A stretch of DNA of 64,000 nt from Shewanella jiangmenensis (GTDB lineage: Bacteria; Pseudomonadota; Gammaproteobacteria; Enterobacterales; Shewanellaceae): positions 868,001 to 932,000 of the forward strand of contig NZ_JAHEPS010000001.1 in assembly GCF_018596335.1 (NCBI RefSeq), given 5' to 3'. This document shows positions 7,806-16,982 of this stretch, in pieces. The notes under the pieces were generated by a model. It saw only the letters and a program-made list of their open reading frames with translations, had not been told where the DNA came from and did no database searches. The stretch's first letter is position 1. Each line of letters starts with the position of its first letter. A program made the position numbers and the translations under genes.

Positions 7806-8477
7806 ATGGAAACTCAAACAATGCACGCGATTTTCATCCATGGCCTTGGGCGCACGCCGCTGTCGGGGCTGCCGCTGCTGATGACCTTAAGGCGCGCCGG
7901 TATCCGCTGCCATGTGCTTGGCTACCTTGCCGCCACCGAGTCGGTGGAGTCCATTGCAAACCGTCTTGCAGCCAAAATCAACGCCCTTGGGCCAAACGCC
8001 CCCTATGTGCTTATTGGCCACTCCCTTGGCGGCGTCATCAGCCGCTACCTGCTCACGGGCCCTAATCCACCGGTCAATCTGCCAAAGATGCTGTTTTTAC
8101 TGGGCTCGCCCGTCAATCCATCCCGGCTTGCCGCCCGTTTACAACCAAGGCTGCTGTTTCGGCTCTTCAGCGGCGATGCAGGGCAACTCCTTGGCAGCAA
8201 AGAGCGGATGGCCGCCATCGGCGCCCCGAGCGAGCAGCTTAACATCCCCTGCTGCGCCTTTATTGGCACCCGTGGCATCTCTACAGCTGGCCGCACGCTG
8301 CCGCCGTTTTATGGCGAGAGTAACGATGGCGTAGTGGCGCTCTCGGAAGTCACCGCCCCCTGGCTGATGGATGAGGCACTTTGCGAGCAGGTGGAAATCG
8401 CGCTGCCGCACACGTTGCTACCATCGAGCAGCGCCATTGGCAAGGCAATCCTTATGCGGCTCGAGCGATTTAATTGA
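7806..8477 (+). CDS. α/β-hydrolase, lipase-like
   Basis: 223 residues. The protein opens with MHAIFIHGLGRTPLSGLPLL (oxyanion-hole HG motif) and has the nucleophile elbow GHSLGGVISRYLL with Ser as nucleophile at about residue 78. A late Asp in NDGVVALSEV and a His in LPHTLLPSS could complete the triad. The ATG at 7806 is chosen because AGGGAGC lies just before it; an in-frame TTG at 7791 is a weaker alternative. No signal peptide, so a cytosolic esterase or lipase of unknown substrate is likely. Similar small proteins are annotated as triacylglycerol lipase-like or PGAP1-like hydrolases. Confidence 0.8.
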   Translation: METQTMHAIFIHGLGRTPLSGLPLLMTLRRAGIRCHVLGYLAATESVESIANRLAAKINALGPNAPYVLIGHSLGGVISRYLLTGPNPPVNLPKMLFLLGSPVNPSRLAARLQPRLLFRLFSGDAGQLLGSKERMAAIGAPSEQLNIPCCAFIGTRGISTAGRTLPPFYGESNDGVVALSEVTAPWLMDEALCEQVEIALPHTLLPSSSAIGKAILMRLERFN

Positions 8478-8531
8478 TATCAAAGCGCGACTTGGTTAAT
8501 AGCAAAAAAGCGGACAGCGGTGAAAAGCCAT

Positions 8532-8558
8532 AAAAAAGCCCGGCACAGGAGGCCGGGC
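8532..8558 (-). terminator. Terminator after the choloylglycine hydrolase-type gene
   Basis: A 7-bp GC-rich stem (GCCCGGC / GCCGGGC) is followed on the minus strand by a run of six T. It lies 34 bp after the stop of the minus-strand hydrolase. Confidence 0.82.
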
Positions 8559-8591
8559 AACAACAGCGCAGGATGAAAAAAACTGGCGTTA

Positions 8592-9767
8592 TCAGCCGTT
8601 TTTAGGCGGGAACAGCTGCTCTATGTCCTGGGATTTTTCTTTATCCAGCGGCAGGCGCACCACCTCTTTGGCGTTGAAATCCAGATTGTTGAAATCCACC
8701 TCCCGCACCCGGCGGTTGTGCATGGTGTGGTAATGCATCACCAGGTTTTTTGTGTCGTAGGCCGTGGTCCAGATGGTGGAGCTGCGCATGCCTTTTTGAT
8801 TCACTTCACCGCCGCCCTCGGCCGCTGTGCCCACCGTCAGGTTAAAGTTGTCCAGCACCCGGAACGCTTCATACAGGGTCTCATCACCGTCGGCTGTTTT
8901 ACGGGCGGTGCTGGCATAGGCGGCCGCGCGCAGGAAGCGCGACGGTGACGTCAAATCGCCCGGCAGGCCATACAACCTGGCGCCGGCACCAAATTTGATG
9001 GCTTTGATATCCTTGGCCTGGCGGTGCGGCAACGGCTCATCCAGATTGACGTAGTTGAGCAGGTTGTTCATGTGCCAGTCGTAATTGGGGCCGTTGGTCA
9101 CCACCCCGAGCGGCGCTTCATGCACTGTGGTAACACCCTTGGTAAATTCCACCACTATGGCCTTACCTCGCGGATCCGTGAGGAAAATATGCACCGGTGG
9201 CACGCCGCCGATGGCATCCACATGCACGCCCACCACCTGAATTTTTTCAAGCGCGGCGCGCACTTCGTCTGTGTTTGCGAAATTGGTCAGCAGATAAGGC
9301 GCCAGTGCCAGAATGGGCACCGAGCTGTCAGCCTTGGCCGGATCGTACTTGGCGTACTCGGCAAAGCCTTCATGATAGAAAAGGTTGGCTGTCAGGCCTT
9401 TTTCGTTCATGCCGTCGATAAACAGGTCTTTATTGAGCGCATCTACGCCGACCAATCCGTATTTGGTTTTCCACGACATCCCTTTCTTGCCATCGGGCAG
9501 GTCGGTATTGATTTGATAACCCCGGGGGACAATGGTGATACGCGAATTCAAATCAAAGGTGCCCCACTCCTCGGTACGGGCAAAGATAACGGCGCCATCG
9601 TCGGCAACCAGGGTTACGCCGGTACAGGCGGTTGCGGTTTGCACCGGTACTGCAGCGGCAAATACCAGCGCCATGGCGGCGCACAGGGCCTTAAATTGAT
9701 GTCGGGGCTTAGCTTTATGTCGCGCCTCAGTTTGCTGTCGAGACAGGGCGTGGAATGCAGACTTCAT
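8592..9767 (-). CDS. Choloylglycine hydrolase / penicillin V acylase family protein
   Basis: Ntn-hydrolase of the linear amide C-N hydrolase family (PVA/BSH), 391 residues. A long N-terminal region ends in a signal peptide (hydrophobic 28-40, PVQTATA) directly before Cys48, so cleavage would expose the Cys nucleophile expected at the start of the mature chain: CTGVTLVADDGAVIFARTEEWGTFD. The Arg in FARTEEW is the conserved active-site Arg position. Later motifs include GLVGVDALNKDLFIDGMNEKGL (conserved Asp/Asn region), GVVTNGPNYDWHM (conserved Asn) and a C-terminal Arg segment. Export to the periplasm fits penicillin V or N-acyl-homoserine lactone acylase activity rather than bile-salt hydrolysis, but this is inference. 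Monocistronic. Confidence 0.88.
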   Translation of the reverse strand: MKSAFHALSRQQTEARHKAKPRHQFKALCAAMALVFAAAVPVQTATACTGVTLVADDGAVIFARTEEWGTFDLNSRITIVPRGYQINTDLPDGKKGMSWKTKYGLVGVDALNKDLFIDGMNEKGLTANLFYHEGFAEYAKYDPAKADSSVPILALAPYLLTNFANTDEVRAALEKIQVVGVHVDAIGGVPPVHIFLTDPRGKAIVVEFTKGVTTVHEAPLGVVTNGPNYDWHMNNLLNYVNLDEPLPHRQAKDIKAIKFGAGARLYGLPGDLTSPSRFLRAAAYASTARKTADGDETLYEAFRVLDNFNLTVGTAAEGGGEVNQKGMRSSTIWTTAYDTKNLVMHYHTMHNRRVREVDFNNLDFNAKEVVRLPLDKEKSQDIEQLFPPKNG

Positions 9768-10147
9768 CGGTCAATCTCCGTATTGATGCGCACGGCAAGG
9801 CAAAATCAGGCAGCCGGATTGGCTGACGTACCCAGTACCGTATCTGGTTGATAGTCCGACTCTATGTCGTTTGAAAAAGGCTTAACAATCAGGCAAAAGT
9901 GCCGCATTCCCGAAACAGTGAGCCAGCCAGCAGCCTTGGACACAAAGTGGCATACTTAGGTTGGAGCTACTGTTCGGATGGCATCAGCTATGCGCTCCCC
10001 CTTGCTGTTCCCTTGCTTAGTATCCTGCTTATATCTTGCTTATATCTTGCTTGGCCCGGCACGCTAAAGGCACACTGGTATCTGGTTTGTATTAACGCGC
10101 CCGGCTGTTTGCCTTTTTGCCTGCTCCGCCTGACTCAGGAGAATAAA
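9768..10147. other. Non-coding stretch with an 11-bp tandem repeat
   Basis: 380 bp between the divergent hydrolase and dioxygenase genes. It must carry both promoters, but I could not assign them. It contains a near-perfect short tandem repeat around 10024-10050 (unit about ATCTTGCTTAT). The dioxygenase frame stays open through the area, but the real start is downstream at 10148. Confidence 0.6.
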
Positions 10148-11053
10148 ATGCCTCGCTCCAACATAGCCCCGGTTCTGTTTATTCCCCACGGCGGCGGTCC
10201 CATGCCTTTGCTCGATGAGCCCCCTCATACCGATGCCGAGCATAGCCACGCTGAGCTGATTGCCTTTTTACAGGCGCTGCCGGCAAGCTTTGCCAAGCCG
10301 TCGGCCATTGTGGTTATCAGCGCCCATTGGGAAGAAACTGTACCCACCATAACCGGCAGCGCCCAGCCCGGGCTTATCTACGATTACTATGGCTTCCCGC
10401 CGCAAAGCTATCAGTTTAAGTATCCGGCGCCGGGCGCCCCCAAGCTTGCCGCAAGAATACAAACGCTGCTTCAAAACGCAGGCTTTACTGCCCACATAGA
10501 TAACCAGCGCGGTATAGACCACGGGGTATTTGTTCCGCTGATGCTGATGTATCCCGCAGCCGATATTTCACTGCTGCAGCTGTCGCTGATAAAAGGGCTG
10601 GATGGGGCGCAGCACATTGCCATGGGCAAGGCGCTCGCTGCGCTAAGGGACGAAAACGTACTTATTCTCGGCTCAGGTTTTTCGTTTCATAACCTGCGCG
10701 CCTTTGGCATGGGCGGCGCTGATGATGCGCTCAATACAGGCTTTGAGCGCTGGCTTGAAGACACCCTCAGTGACCCATCGAGCAGCGCAAACGACAAAGC
10801 CGAGCGCTTATGCGCGTGGGATAAGGCGCCGGGCGGACGCCATTGTCATCCGCGGGAAGAGCATTTGCTGCCGCTGCATGTGTGCTTTGGGGCAGGCTTG
10901 GGCTCACAAAGCGTCGGTGCAGGCTCGGATACAGATGGCCTGCGCGGCGACAACAATGACGGTTTGAGAATTGAAGGTTTGATAAATGGCTGCGCTATCA
11001 AGCGTTTCGATGGCAGAGTGCTTGGCAAAAAGACCTCCGCCTGGCAGTGGTAA
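10148..11053 (+). CDS. LigB-family extradiol dioxygenase (4,5-DOPA dioxygenase type)
   Basis: 301 residues of the class III extradiol ring-cleavage dioxygenase family. Visible features: PVLFIPHGGGPMPLL (first metal His), SAIVVISAHWEE (second metal His), YDYYGFPPQSYQFKYPAPGAP, and GIDHGVFVPLMLMYP (catalytic His region), then VLILGSGFSFHNLRAF. This is the pattern of bacterial YgiD and plant DODA homologues. The ATG at 10148 follows AGGAG; the open frame continues upstream but has no ribosome site there. The C-terminus (about residues 245-301) is GC-rich with a low-complexity run of Gly and Asp. The physiological catechol substrate is unknown. Confidence 0.85.
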   Translation: MPRSNIAPVLFIPHGGGPMPLLDEPPHTDAEHSHAELIAFLQALPASFAKPSAIVVISAHWEETVPTITGSAQPGLIYDYYGFPPQSYQFKYPAPGAPKLAARIQTLLQNAGFTAHIDNQRGIDHGVFVPLMLMYPAADISLLQLSLIKGLDGAQHIAMGKALAALRDENVLILGSGFSFHNLRAFGMGGADDALNTGFERWLEDTLSDPSSSANDKAERLCAWDKAPGGRHCHPREEHLLPLHVCFGAGLGSQSVGAGSDTDGLRGDNNDGLRIEGLINGCAIKRFDGRVLGKKTSAWQW

Positions 11054-11086
11054 CGCGCCGTATTGGCAACGACAGGCGCGCCTAAT

Positions 11087-11184
11087 TCAACGCGCCTGAC
11101 TCAACACGCCAAGCTCAACGCGCCTAAGTTAACACGCCAAGCTCAACGCGCCAGGCTCAACGTGCCAAGCTGAACGTGCTCAGC
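11087..11184. repeat. Seven-unit 14-bp minisatellite running into the btuF stop
   Basis: Seven imperfect but perfectly phased copies of TCAACGCGCCAAGC (each 14 bp, mostly 1-3 mismatches), without spacers. The last unit includes the first two bases of the BtuF-like gene's stop region (stop at 11180-11182, minus strand). Confidence 0.9.
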
Positions 11185-11998
11185 GCGCCTTATCGATAGC
11201 GCCGCACAGCGCTTCCACGCCCTGAATCGCGCGGGGGCCGGCGCGGTGCAACAGATCTGCATCAAGCTGATAAATATGCTTATTGGCCACCGCCGGCACT
11301 TCGGGCCACTGGCTCCAGTCTACGGCGGTGGTGTTGCCCTGCTCCTGACTTATCAAAATCAGCTCAGGTTTGCCCTTAAGCACGGCCTCGACGCTCACCA
11401 GCGGGTACTCGCCCTTGGCGTCGACAAACAGGTTATCGCCGTTGCAGACTTCGATTATCTGCTGGATCCAACTGCCGTGGCTCACTGTCATCAGCGGCTG
11501 GCCCCAGAGCTGATAAAAGAGTTTTTTGCGGGCTTTAGAGTGATTTGCGAGCCTAAGCGCCGCCAGTTCGGCACGAAAATCCGCGGCAACCTGACGCGCC
11601 TTGTCTTCATTGCCGGTAAGCTCACCAAGGGCTATCAGCTCCTCGGCGACGGCATCGAGGGTTTTGGGGCTGCTGGAAAAGGTGGCAAAGCCGAATTTTT
11701 TCAGCATTTCCAGATCTTCCGCGCGGTTACCGCCATCCCAGGTCACTATCAGGTCGGGCTTAAGCTCCAGCACCCGCTCCATCTGAATGCCGTAATAACC
11801 GCCGATACTGGGAATGAGTTTGGCCGCCTCGGGATAATCAGCATGATCGGTTGTCGCTACAATGCGCGAGCCCGCGCCTATGGCATACAGCATTTCCACG
11901 GCATGGGGCGACAGGGCAATAATCCGCTCGGCGCCTGCACTGGCCATCGCGGGGAACAAAGCAACAAAAAGTGCGATTTTAGGCAGGATATTCAACAT
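11180..11998 (-). CDS. btuF: BtuF-like periplasmic cobalamin-binding protein
   Basis: Periplasmic component of a B12-type ABC importer; 272 residues. Signal peptide at about 1-22 (cleavage near ASAGAE). The class III binding-protein fold is evident: ERIIALSPHAVEMLYAIGAGSRIVATTDHADYP, SIGGYYGIQMERVLELKPDLIVTWDGG, ending with LHRAGPRAIQGVEALC. BtuF and haem/siderophore binding proteins share this fold; the opening SPHAVEMLYAIGAG and the DHADYP loop favour BtuF. No permease or ATPase gene lies nearby, so it must work with a transporter encoded elsewhere. The start ATG has a GGAAAAG-type site. Divergent from pyrC. Confidence 0.8.
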   Translation of the reverse strand: MLNILPKIALFVALFPAMASAGAERIIALSPHAVEMLYAIGAGSRIVATTDHADYPEAAKLIPSIGGYYGIQMERVLELKPDLIVTWDGGNRAEDLEMLKKFGFATFSSSPKTLDAVAEELIALGELTGNEDKARQVAADFRAELAALRLANHSKARKKLFYQLWGQPLMTVSHGSWIQQIIEVCNGDNLFVDAKGEYPLVSVEAVLKGKPELILISQEQGNTTAVDWSQWPEVPAVANKHIYQLDADLLHRAGPRAIQGVEALCGAIDKAR

Positions 11999-12153
11999 CT
12001 TTTCCTTGTTGGGACCACTCCATTAAAGAGCCGCTACTATAGCCCAAAGCGGCGCTGCGGCCAAACCTTGAGCGGGACTATTATCGCGCCCTCCTTGCCC
12101 TTTAAAGCCCGGATACTTAAAATCTGGCCACTCTCACAGCCGAAGATAGCCCT

Positions 12154-13179
12154 ATGACCAAACTTACCCTCACCCGTCCGGACGATTGGCACATTCACCT
12201 GCGCGATGGCGTCTCACTTGCCGACACAGTGCGCGACGCCGGCCGTTACATGGGCCGCGCCATTGTGATGCCAAACCTGGTACCACCTATTACCAATACT
12301 GAAGCCGCCCTCGCTTATTACGAGCGCATCAAGGCCCACAGCAGCACCGCCTTTGAGCCGCTGATGGTGCTGTATCTGACTGATAAAACAAGCCCGGACG
12401 AAATCCGCGCCGCCAAAGCCTCAGGTAAAGTGGTTGCCGCCAAGCTGTATCCGGCCGGTGCCACCACCAACTCGGATTCGGGCGTTACCGACGTGGCGAA
12501 CATCTATGGCGTGCTCAAAGCCATGGAAGAAGAAGGTTTGCTGCTGCTGGTTCACGGTGAAGTAACCGACTCTGCCATCGACATTTTCGACCGCGAGCGC
12601 ATCTTTATCGAAAACATCCTGTCAAAGGTTGTGGCTGACTTCCCGGGCCTTAAGATTGTGCTTGAGCACATCACCACCAAGGATGCGGTGGACTTTGTGA
12701 TGTCCGCCGGTGATAACGTTGGCGCCACCATCACCGCCCACCACCTGCTGTATAACCGCAACCACATGCTGGCCGGTGGCATTCGTCCGCACTTCTACTG
12801 TTTGCCAATTCTCAAGCGCAACACCCACCAGCAGGCGCTGCTGGCGGCCGCGACCAGTGGCAGCAAGAAGTTTTTCCTCGGCACGGATTCTGCGCCCCAC
12901 GCCAAGGACAAAAAAGAAGCCGCCTGTGGCTGCGCCGGCTCTTACACCGCCCACGCAGCGCTGGAGCTTTATGCCGAAGCCTTTGAAGCCGAAGGTAAAC
13001 TCGATAAGCTCGAAGCCTTTGCCAGCTTCAACGGCCCTGACTTCTACGGTCTGCCACGCAACAGCGACACTGTTACTCTGGTTAAAGCGCCCTGGCAGGT
13101 GCCTGAGTCTTACCCGCTCGGCGGCGCGACTGTTGTGCCTATCCGCGCCGGTGAAACTATCGGCTGGAAGGTTGAGTAA
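12154..13179 (+). CDS. pyrC: Dihydroorotase
   Basis: Third step of de novo pyrimidine synthesis: cyclises N-carbamoyl-aspartate to dihydroorotate. 341 residues, the class II (E. coli-like) length. The metal ligands His13 and His15 are in [10 protein letters not shown], the carboxylated Lys is in [17 protein letters not shown] at about residue 99, further metal His are in LLVHGEVTD and [10 protein letters not shown], and the catalytic Asp is in [11 protein letters not shown]. Single gene with its own terminator. Confidence 0.97.
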   Translation: MTKLTLTRPDDWHIHLRDGVSLADTVRDAGRYMGRAIVMPNLVPPITNTEAALAYYERIKAHSSTAFEPLMVLYLTDKTSPDEIRAAKASGKVVAAKLYPAGATTNSDSGVTDVANIYGVLKAMEEEGLLLLVHGEVTDSAIDIFDRERIFIENILSKVVADFPGLKIVLEHITTKDAVDFVMSAGDNVGATITAHHLLYNRNHMLAGGIRPHFYCLPILKRNTHQQALLAAATSGSKKFFLGTDSAPHAKDKKEAACGCAGSYTAHAALELYAEAFEAEGKLDKLEAFASFNGPDFYGLPRNSDTVTLVKAPWQVPESYPLGGATVVPIRAGETIGWKVE

Positions 13180-13211
13180 ACCGCATAAGCCGCAAACCGG
13201 CTAACCCGCCC

Positions 13212-13236
13212 AAAGCCACATTCGTGTGGCTTTTTT
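13212..13236 (+). terminator. Terminator after pyrC
   Basis: The 9-bp stem AAAGCCACA / TGTGGCTTT with a stable TTCG tetraloop is followed by a run of T. It starts 33 bp after the pyrC stop. Confidence 0.93.
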
Positions 13237-13395
13237 ATTGCCCGCTTCAGCCTTAAGTCACAAGCTTGCTGCAAATGTTACCCTGCGTCAGCTAAGGTTC
13301 AGCTCGCTCTGATACCCTGCCTGCAATCGGCACAAAGCACATCTGCGAAGCACATCTGCGCCGCCGTTTGTCCGGATCCATGAATGAGGTAAATC

Positions 13396-13794
13396 ATGAG
13401 ACTTTTGCCCTGCCTGCTGCTGGCATTACTGCTTTTGGGTGGCTGCACCAGTAAACCTGTACTGGATCTGGAGGAGCAATTGGTGCCGACCAGCTTTAGT
13501 GGCGAGCCGCTTGCCCTTAGCAAAGTGGAGCAAAGTATTCTCAGCGCCAGCCGTAAGCGCGGCTGGATAGCAAAAGTGGTTGCCCCAGGGCTGATTGAAG
13601 CGCAAATTTCGGTGCGAAATCATGGCGCCAGCGTTCAAATCCCGTTCAATCAGGACAGCTACGCCATCCGCTACAAAAACAGCGAAAACCTCGACTTTGA
13701 CGAAGGCAGTATCCATCGCAACTACAACAAGTGGGTTGCCAATCTGGCCAAATCCATTCGCCAGGAACTGCTGGGCTCAGGCGTGGCGCGCTGA
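13396..13794 (+). CDS. Small conserved lipoprotein
   Basis: 132 residues. The lipoprotein signal peptide is LLLALLLLGGCTSKP, with the lipidated Cys at residue 17. The mature part has an α/β look (VEQSILSASRKRGWIAKVVAPGLIEAQISVRNHGASVQIPF...YAIRYKNSENLDF) that resembles small periplasmic proteins with a BON-like or two-layer fold, but I cannot assign a family. It is preceded by a 13-bp tandem duplication (AAGCACATCTGCG twice, about 13337-13362) upstream of the start. GAGGTAAATC stands before the ATG. Confidence 0.8.
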   Translation: MRLLPCLLLALLLLGGCTSKPVLDLEEQLVPTSFSGEPLALSKVEQSILSASRKRGWIAKVVAPGLIEAQISVRNHGASVQIPFNQDSYAIRYKNSENLDFDEGSIHRNYNKWVANLAKSIRQELLGSGVAR

Positions 13795-13904
13795 TGTCGA
13801 ACGGCCTCAGGCGAGGGCTTACTGGCCTTTAGCAACATAGATGCTTAGCAGTACGGGCGCTTCGCAATTCAGGCGCTTTGCAATAGAGGCTTTGCGATTA
13901 AGTA

Positions 13905-13958
13905 AAAAGGAAGCCCGAAGGCTTCCTTTTGGGTTTTATCGGGCGTGAAACCCGATAA
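13905..13958 (+). terminator. Two adjacent hairpins, terminator region
   Basis: The first stem, AAAAGGAAGCC / GGCTTCCTTTT with a CGAA loop (13905-13930), has A and T ends in both directions. A second stem, TTATCGGG / CCCGATAA (13936-13958), follows at once. They separate the plus-strand lipoprotein from the converging minus-strand Arc-like gene. Confidence 0.85.
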
Positions 13959-13969
13959 TGATGCGCTTA

Positions 13970-14194
13970 TTACTCACCCGCACCGTCTGCATCAGACTCT
14001 CGCGCATCCTCTTCATTTTCAACCACTTCAGTCAGTACCTTTTGCACCAGCTTTACCCGCCCGTTCTTTACCAGCGCATCGCGCAGCACAAACTCTATCT
14101 GGGCGTTGAGGCTACGAAGCTCATCATCGGACCAGCGCTGCATGGCCGCCAGCACATCGGCACTTATCCTGAGTGGGTATGCCTTTTTCGTCAT
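13970..14194 (-). CDS. Arc-like ribbon-helix-helix protein
   Basis: 74 residues. The N-terminal 45 residues fit an Arc/MetJ ribbon-helix-helix domain: a basic β-strand ([21 protein letters not shown]) followed by helices with the typical [15 protein letters not shown] segment. The C-terminal 25 residues are acidic. It stands 7 bp after the SPFH gene on the same strand, so the two are almost surely co-transcribed. This pairing of an SPFH membrane protein with an Arc-like protein recurs in other bacteria (established by neighbourhood only; the function is unknown). Confidence 0.8.
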   Translation of the reverse strand: MTKKAYPLRISADVLAAMQRWSDDELRSLNAQIEFVLRDALVKNGRVKLVQKVLTEVVENEEDARESDADGAGE

Positions 14195-14201
14195 TCACAC
14201 C

Positions 14202-15047
14202 TCAGTACAGGCTGCCACTGTTCACTACAGGCTGGGCGCTTTTATCACCGCACAGCACCACCAGCAGGTTGCTGACCATCACGGCCTTGCGCTCTTCATC
14301 AAGCTCGACCACGTTTTGCGCCTTTAACCGCTCAAGCGCCATTTCCACCATGCCCACGGCACCTTCAACGATTTTGGCCCGGGCGGCGATGATGGCGCTG
14401 GCCTGCTGGCGCTGCAGCATGGCGCTGGCAATTTCAGGGGCGTAGGCGAGATGGCTGATGCGGGCCTCATGCACTGTGACCCCGGCGCGGCCAAGGCGCT
14501 CCTGAATTTCCTGCTTCAGCTTATCGGCAATTTGCTGCGGATGGCTTCGAAGCGCCACCACATCTTCATCCATCGGATCGTAGGCATAGCTGCTCGCCAT
14601 ATTGCGAAGCGCCGCCTCACTCTGGATAGAGACATAGCTTTCGTAGTCATCCACCTCGAACACGGCTTCGGCGCTGTCGGTGACCGACCACACCACTATG
14701 GTCGCGATTTCAATGGGATTGCCCTGATTGTCGTTTACCTTGATTTTGGCGCTCTCAAAGTTGCGGATCCGCAGTGAAATCGTGCGTCTGGCAAACAGCG
14801 GTATGGTCCACTGCAGGCCGGTGTCGCGCACTGAGCCAACGTAGCTGCCAAAGAGCGTCATCACCTTGGCCTGATTGGGCTGCACCATAAAAAAGCCAAG
14901 CCAGCACAGGCCATTGAGTATGCCGCCAAGCAAGCCTGCCACCACATAGCCTTTGAGGAACATGCCCAAAAACAGCAGCTGCAAAAACAGCAGCACCACA
15001 AAGGCGATATAACCGTTAAGCGAAAATCCACGTTTTTCCTGAACCAT
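14202..15047 (-). CDS. SPFH/Band 7 (prohibitin-type) membrane protein
   Basis: 281 residues. Two hydrophobic segments at about 12-35 and 37-55, then the Band 7 domain beginning [28 protein letters not shown], with the [32 protein letters not shown] and [29 protein letters not shown] segments that mark this family. These proteins scaffold membrane microdomains. The ATG at 15047 is chosen because AGGAGG lies 5 bases upstream; the in-frame GTG at 15053 overlaps that site. It is the first gene of a two-gene unit with the Arc-like gene. Confidence 0.9.
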   Translation of the reverse strand: MVQEKRGFSLNGYIAFVVLLFLQLLFLGMFLKGYVVAGLLGGILNGLCWLGFFMVQPNQAKVMTLFGSYVGSVRDTGLQWTIPLFARRTISLRIRNFESAKIKVNDNQGNPIEIATIVVWSVTDSAEAVFEVDDYESYVSIQSEAALRNMASSYAYDPMDEDVVALRSHPQQIADKLKQEIQERLGRAGVTVHEARISHLAYAPEIASAMLQRQQASAIIAARAKIVEGAVGMVEMALERLKAQNVVELDEERKAVMVSNLLVVLCGDKSAQPVVNSGSLY

Positions 15048-15265
15048 GACCACCTCCTATTGATATCACTTTGATATCAACTTAGATCAAATTTTCGCCT
15101 TCCACAATCTTTTTTGAACCTCATCACAAAAATCAGCAATTCTGTCTGCCAGCGCCAAAGTTAAGATAAACAGCACGCAATTCAGTTATTTTTCACAAAT
15201 GCCTCAGATACTATGGTGATACAGGGAAAAAAGTATTAAACCCTTCTACTGACAAGGATTAATTC

Positions 15266-16897
15266 ATGACTTTAGGCTTTCGTGCCAAAATTGCCCTGCC
15301 GGCAATTGCCGTTGGTGCAACCTTCCTGACCCTTATCATCATCGCAATTCTCAACTTCAATACCGCCGCCCGGCTCGGCAAAGAATCCACCACCGAGCTG
15401 ACTCCGATTTACAACGACTTAAACGATGCCTACCGCGATTTTTACCAAACTGTAGATGCCATCAAGGGCCTGGCACTCGCCCGCCCAAACAGTGACGACA
15501 TCAAACACTGGCTGTTTGAATACCAGGACAATGCACCAAAAATCCAGGCCAGACTCGAAAGCATCAGGCCACTGATTGCCGATGGCCGCCTGCCGGCGAG
15601 CGAAGGCCCGAGGCTCGATTCGCTGCAGGATCAGCTTAAGCGCTGGCTGGGCAGCCACAGGGTATTTCTTGAAAACCCGCAGGATGCAGCGCAGCTGTTC
15701 CAAACCCACGGCGCCAAGCTGGAAGCGGATTTTGCGCTGATGCGCGGCGAACTCAAGGGTTTACAAACCGCCATAGAGGACTACATCGCCAAACAGCAGC
15801 AAGCCCAGAGCAACGAGCTTGAAGACACTGCAGTGGTACTCGAAGTGGGCACCTTTATCGCCGTCGGTGGCGGTGCCGTGCTGGTGTGGCTGCTGTCGGG
15901 CTGGCTGCTTGCCCCCATCACCCGCCTGCAGCAGGCCATGGAAGCCATCGCCAAGGGAGATGGCGATTTAACCCAGCGCCTCAGCGCCCAAAGCGATGAT
16001 GAGCTCGGCGCACTTGCCCACAGTTTCAACGACTTTGCCGAGAAAATTCAGCACACCCTCAAGGACGTGACCCGCGCCGCCGACAACGTGCGCTCGCAAA
16101 CCGCTGAGCTGGTTGAGCTGACCCGCGATGTGTCACGCAACGCCGATACCCAGCGCAGCGACAGCGATGCCGTGGCCACCGCAGTACATGAACTCAGTGC
16201 CAGCAGCGCCGGGGTGTCACAAAGCGCCGTTGATGCCGCCAATGCCAGCACCTCGGCGGGCAAAGATGCCGCCGATACCCAGCTGGTGATTGAACGCGCC
16301 ATTGGCGATATGGGCAGCCTTGCCAACGACATAGGCAAGGCAAGTGATGTGATAAATGCGCTGGAGCAGGATGTGGCCAACATCGCCTCCATCCTCGATG
16401 TCATCCGCAACATTGCCGACCAGACCAACCTGCTGGCGCTTAATGCCGCCATCGAAGCGGCCCGCGCCGGCGAGCAGGGGCGCGGCTTTGCGGTAGTGGC
16501 CGATGAAGTCCGCAGTCTTGCCAGCAAGACCCAGGACAGCACAGGGGAAATTCAGGCCATGATCACCCGTCTGCAACAAGGGGCGCGGGACGCGGTGGCC
16601 GTGATGGCCAGCAGCCGCAGCAGTGGCGAGCGCACAGCAATGCAGGTTGAAGGCGGCCGCAGCTCGCTAAGCAGCATAGTCGCCTCGGTGCAGCGCATCA
16701 TGCACCTGAACGACCATATCGCCCAGGCATCCAAAGAGCAGAGTGATGTCAGCGGCAATGTCAGCCAAAGCATTCAGCGGATTGCCGACGGCAGCCATCA
16801 TCAGGCATCGCAAATGGATACGGCGCTCGATGTGTGTCAGCGTCTGGACCGTGAATGTGTGGCACTGGACACCTGTCTCGCCCGCTTCAGGCTATAG
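15266..16897 (+). CDS. Methyl-accepting chemotaxis protein
   Basis: Transmembrane chemoreceptor, 543 residues. TM1 at about 10-30, a helical periplasmic sensor of about 150 residues with a 4-helix-bundle look ([23 protein letters not shown]...), TM2 at about 190-212, then a HAMP domain ([23 protein letters not shown]) and the signalling hairpin tip [35 protein letters not shown] at about residues 390-425. It has no C-terminal CheR-docking pentapeptide. The ligand cannot be inferred. Single gene flanked by a terminator. Confidence 0.95.
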   Translation: MTLGFRAKIALPAIAVGATFLTLIIIAILNFNTAARLGKESTTELTPIYNDLNDAYRDFYQTVDAIKGLALARPNSDDIKHWLFEYQDNAPKIQARLESIRPLIADGRLPASEGPRLDSLQDQLKRWLGSHRVFLENPQDAAQLFQTHGAKLEADFALMRGELKGLQTAIEDYIAKQQQAQSNELEDTAVVLEVGTFIAVGGGAVLVWLLSGWLLAPITRLQQAMEAIAKGDGDLTQRLSAQSDDELGALAHSFNDFAEKIQHTLKDVTRAADNVRSQTAELVELTRDVSRNADTQRSDSDAVATAVHELSASSAGVSQSAVDAANASTSAGKDAADTQLVIERAIGDMGSLANDIGKASDVINALEQDVANIASILDVIRNIADQTNLLALNAAIEAARAGEQGRGFAVVADEVRSLASKTQDSTGEIQAMITRLQQGARDAVAVMASSRSSGERTAMQVEGGRSSLSSIVASVQRIMHLNDHIAQASKEQSDVSGNVSQSIQRIADGSHHQASQMDTALDVCQRLDRECVALDTCLARFRL

Positions 16898-16946
16898 CGC
16901 CTGCTTTTGTGTGGAGCGACTGGCTGCATCTGTAGCAAAGCGTAAT

Positions 16947-16978
16947 AAAAAGGCCCGCAGTTGATTGCGGGCCTTTTT
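16947..16978. terminator. Bidirectional terminator between the chemoreceptor and PepSY genes
   Basis: A 13-bp stem (AAAAAGGCCCGCA / TGCGGGCCTTTTT) with a 6-base loop stands between convergent genes. Confidence 0.93.
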
Positions 16979-16982
16979 GCAT

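Noticed and set aside
9899..10147. 83-codon extension of the dioxygenase
   Set aside because: No ribosome site, and the known family begins near the ATG at 10148, which has AGGAG.
11087..11184. CRISPR-like array
   Set aside because: Units are 14 bp, directly adjacent without spacers, and no cas genes exist; a minisatellite fits.
11999..12153. Cobalamin riboswitch upstream of the btuF-like gene
   Set aside because: No B12-box-like conserved sequence was found, and the leader is short.
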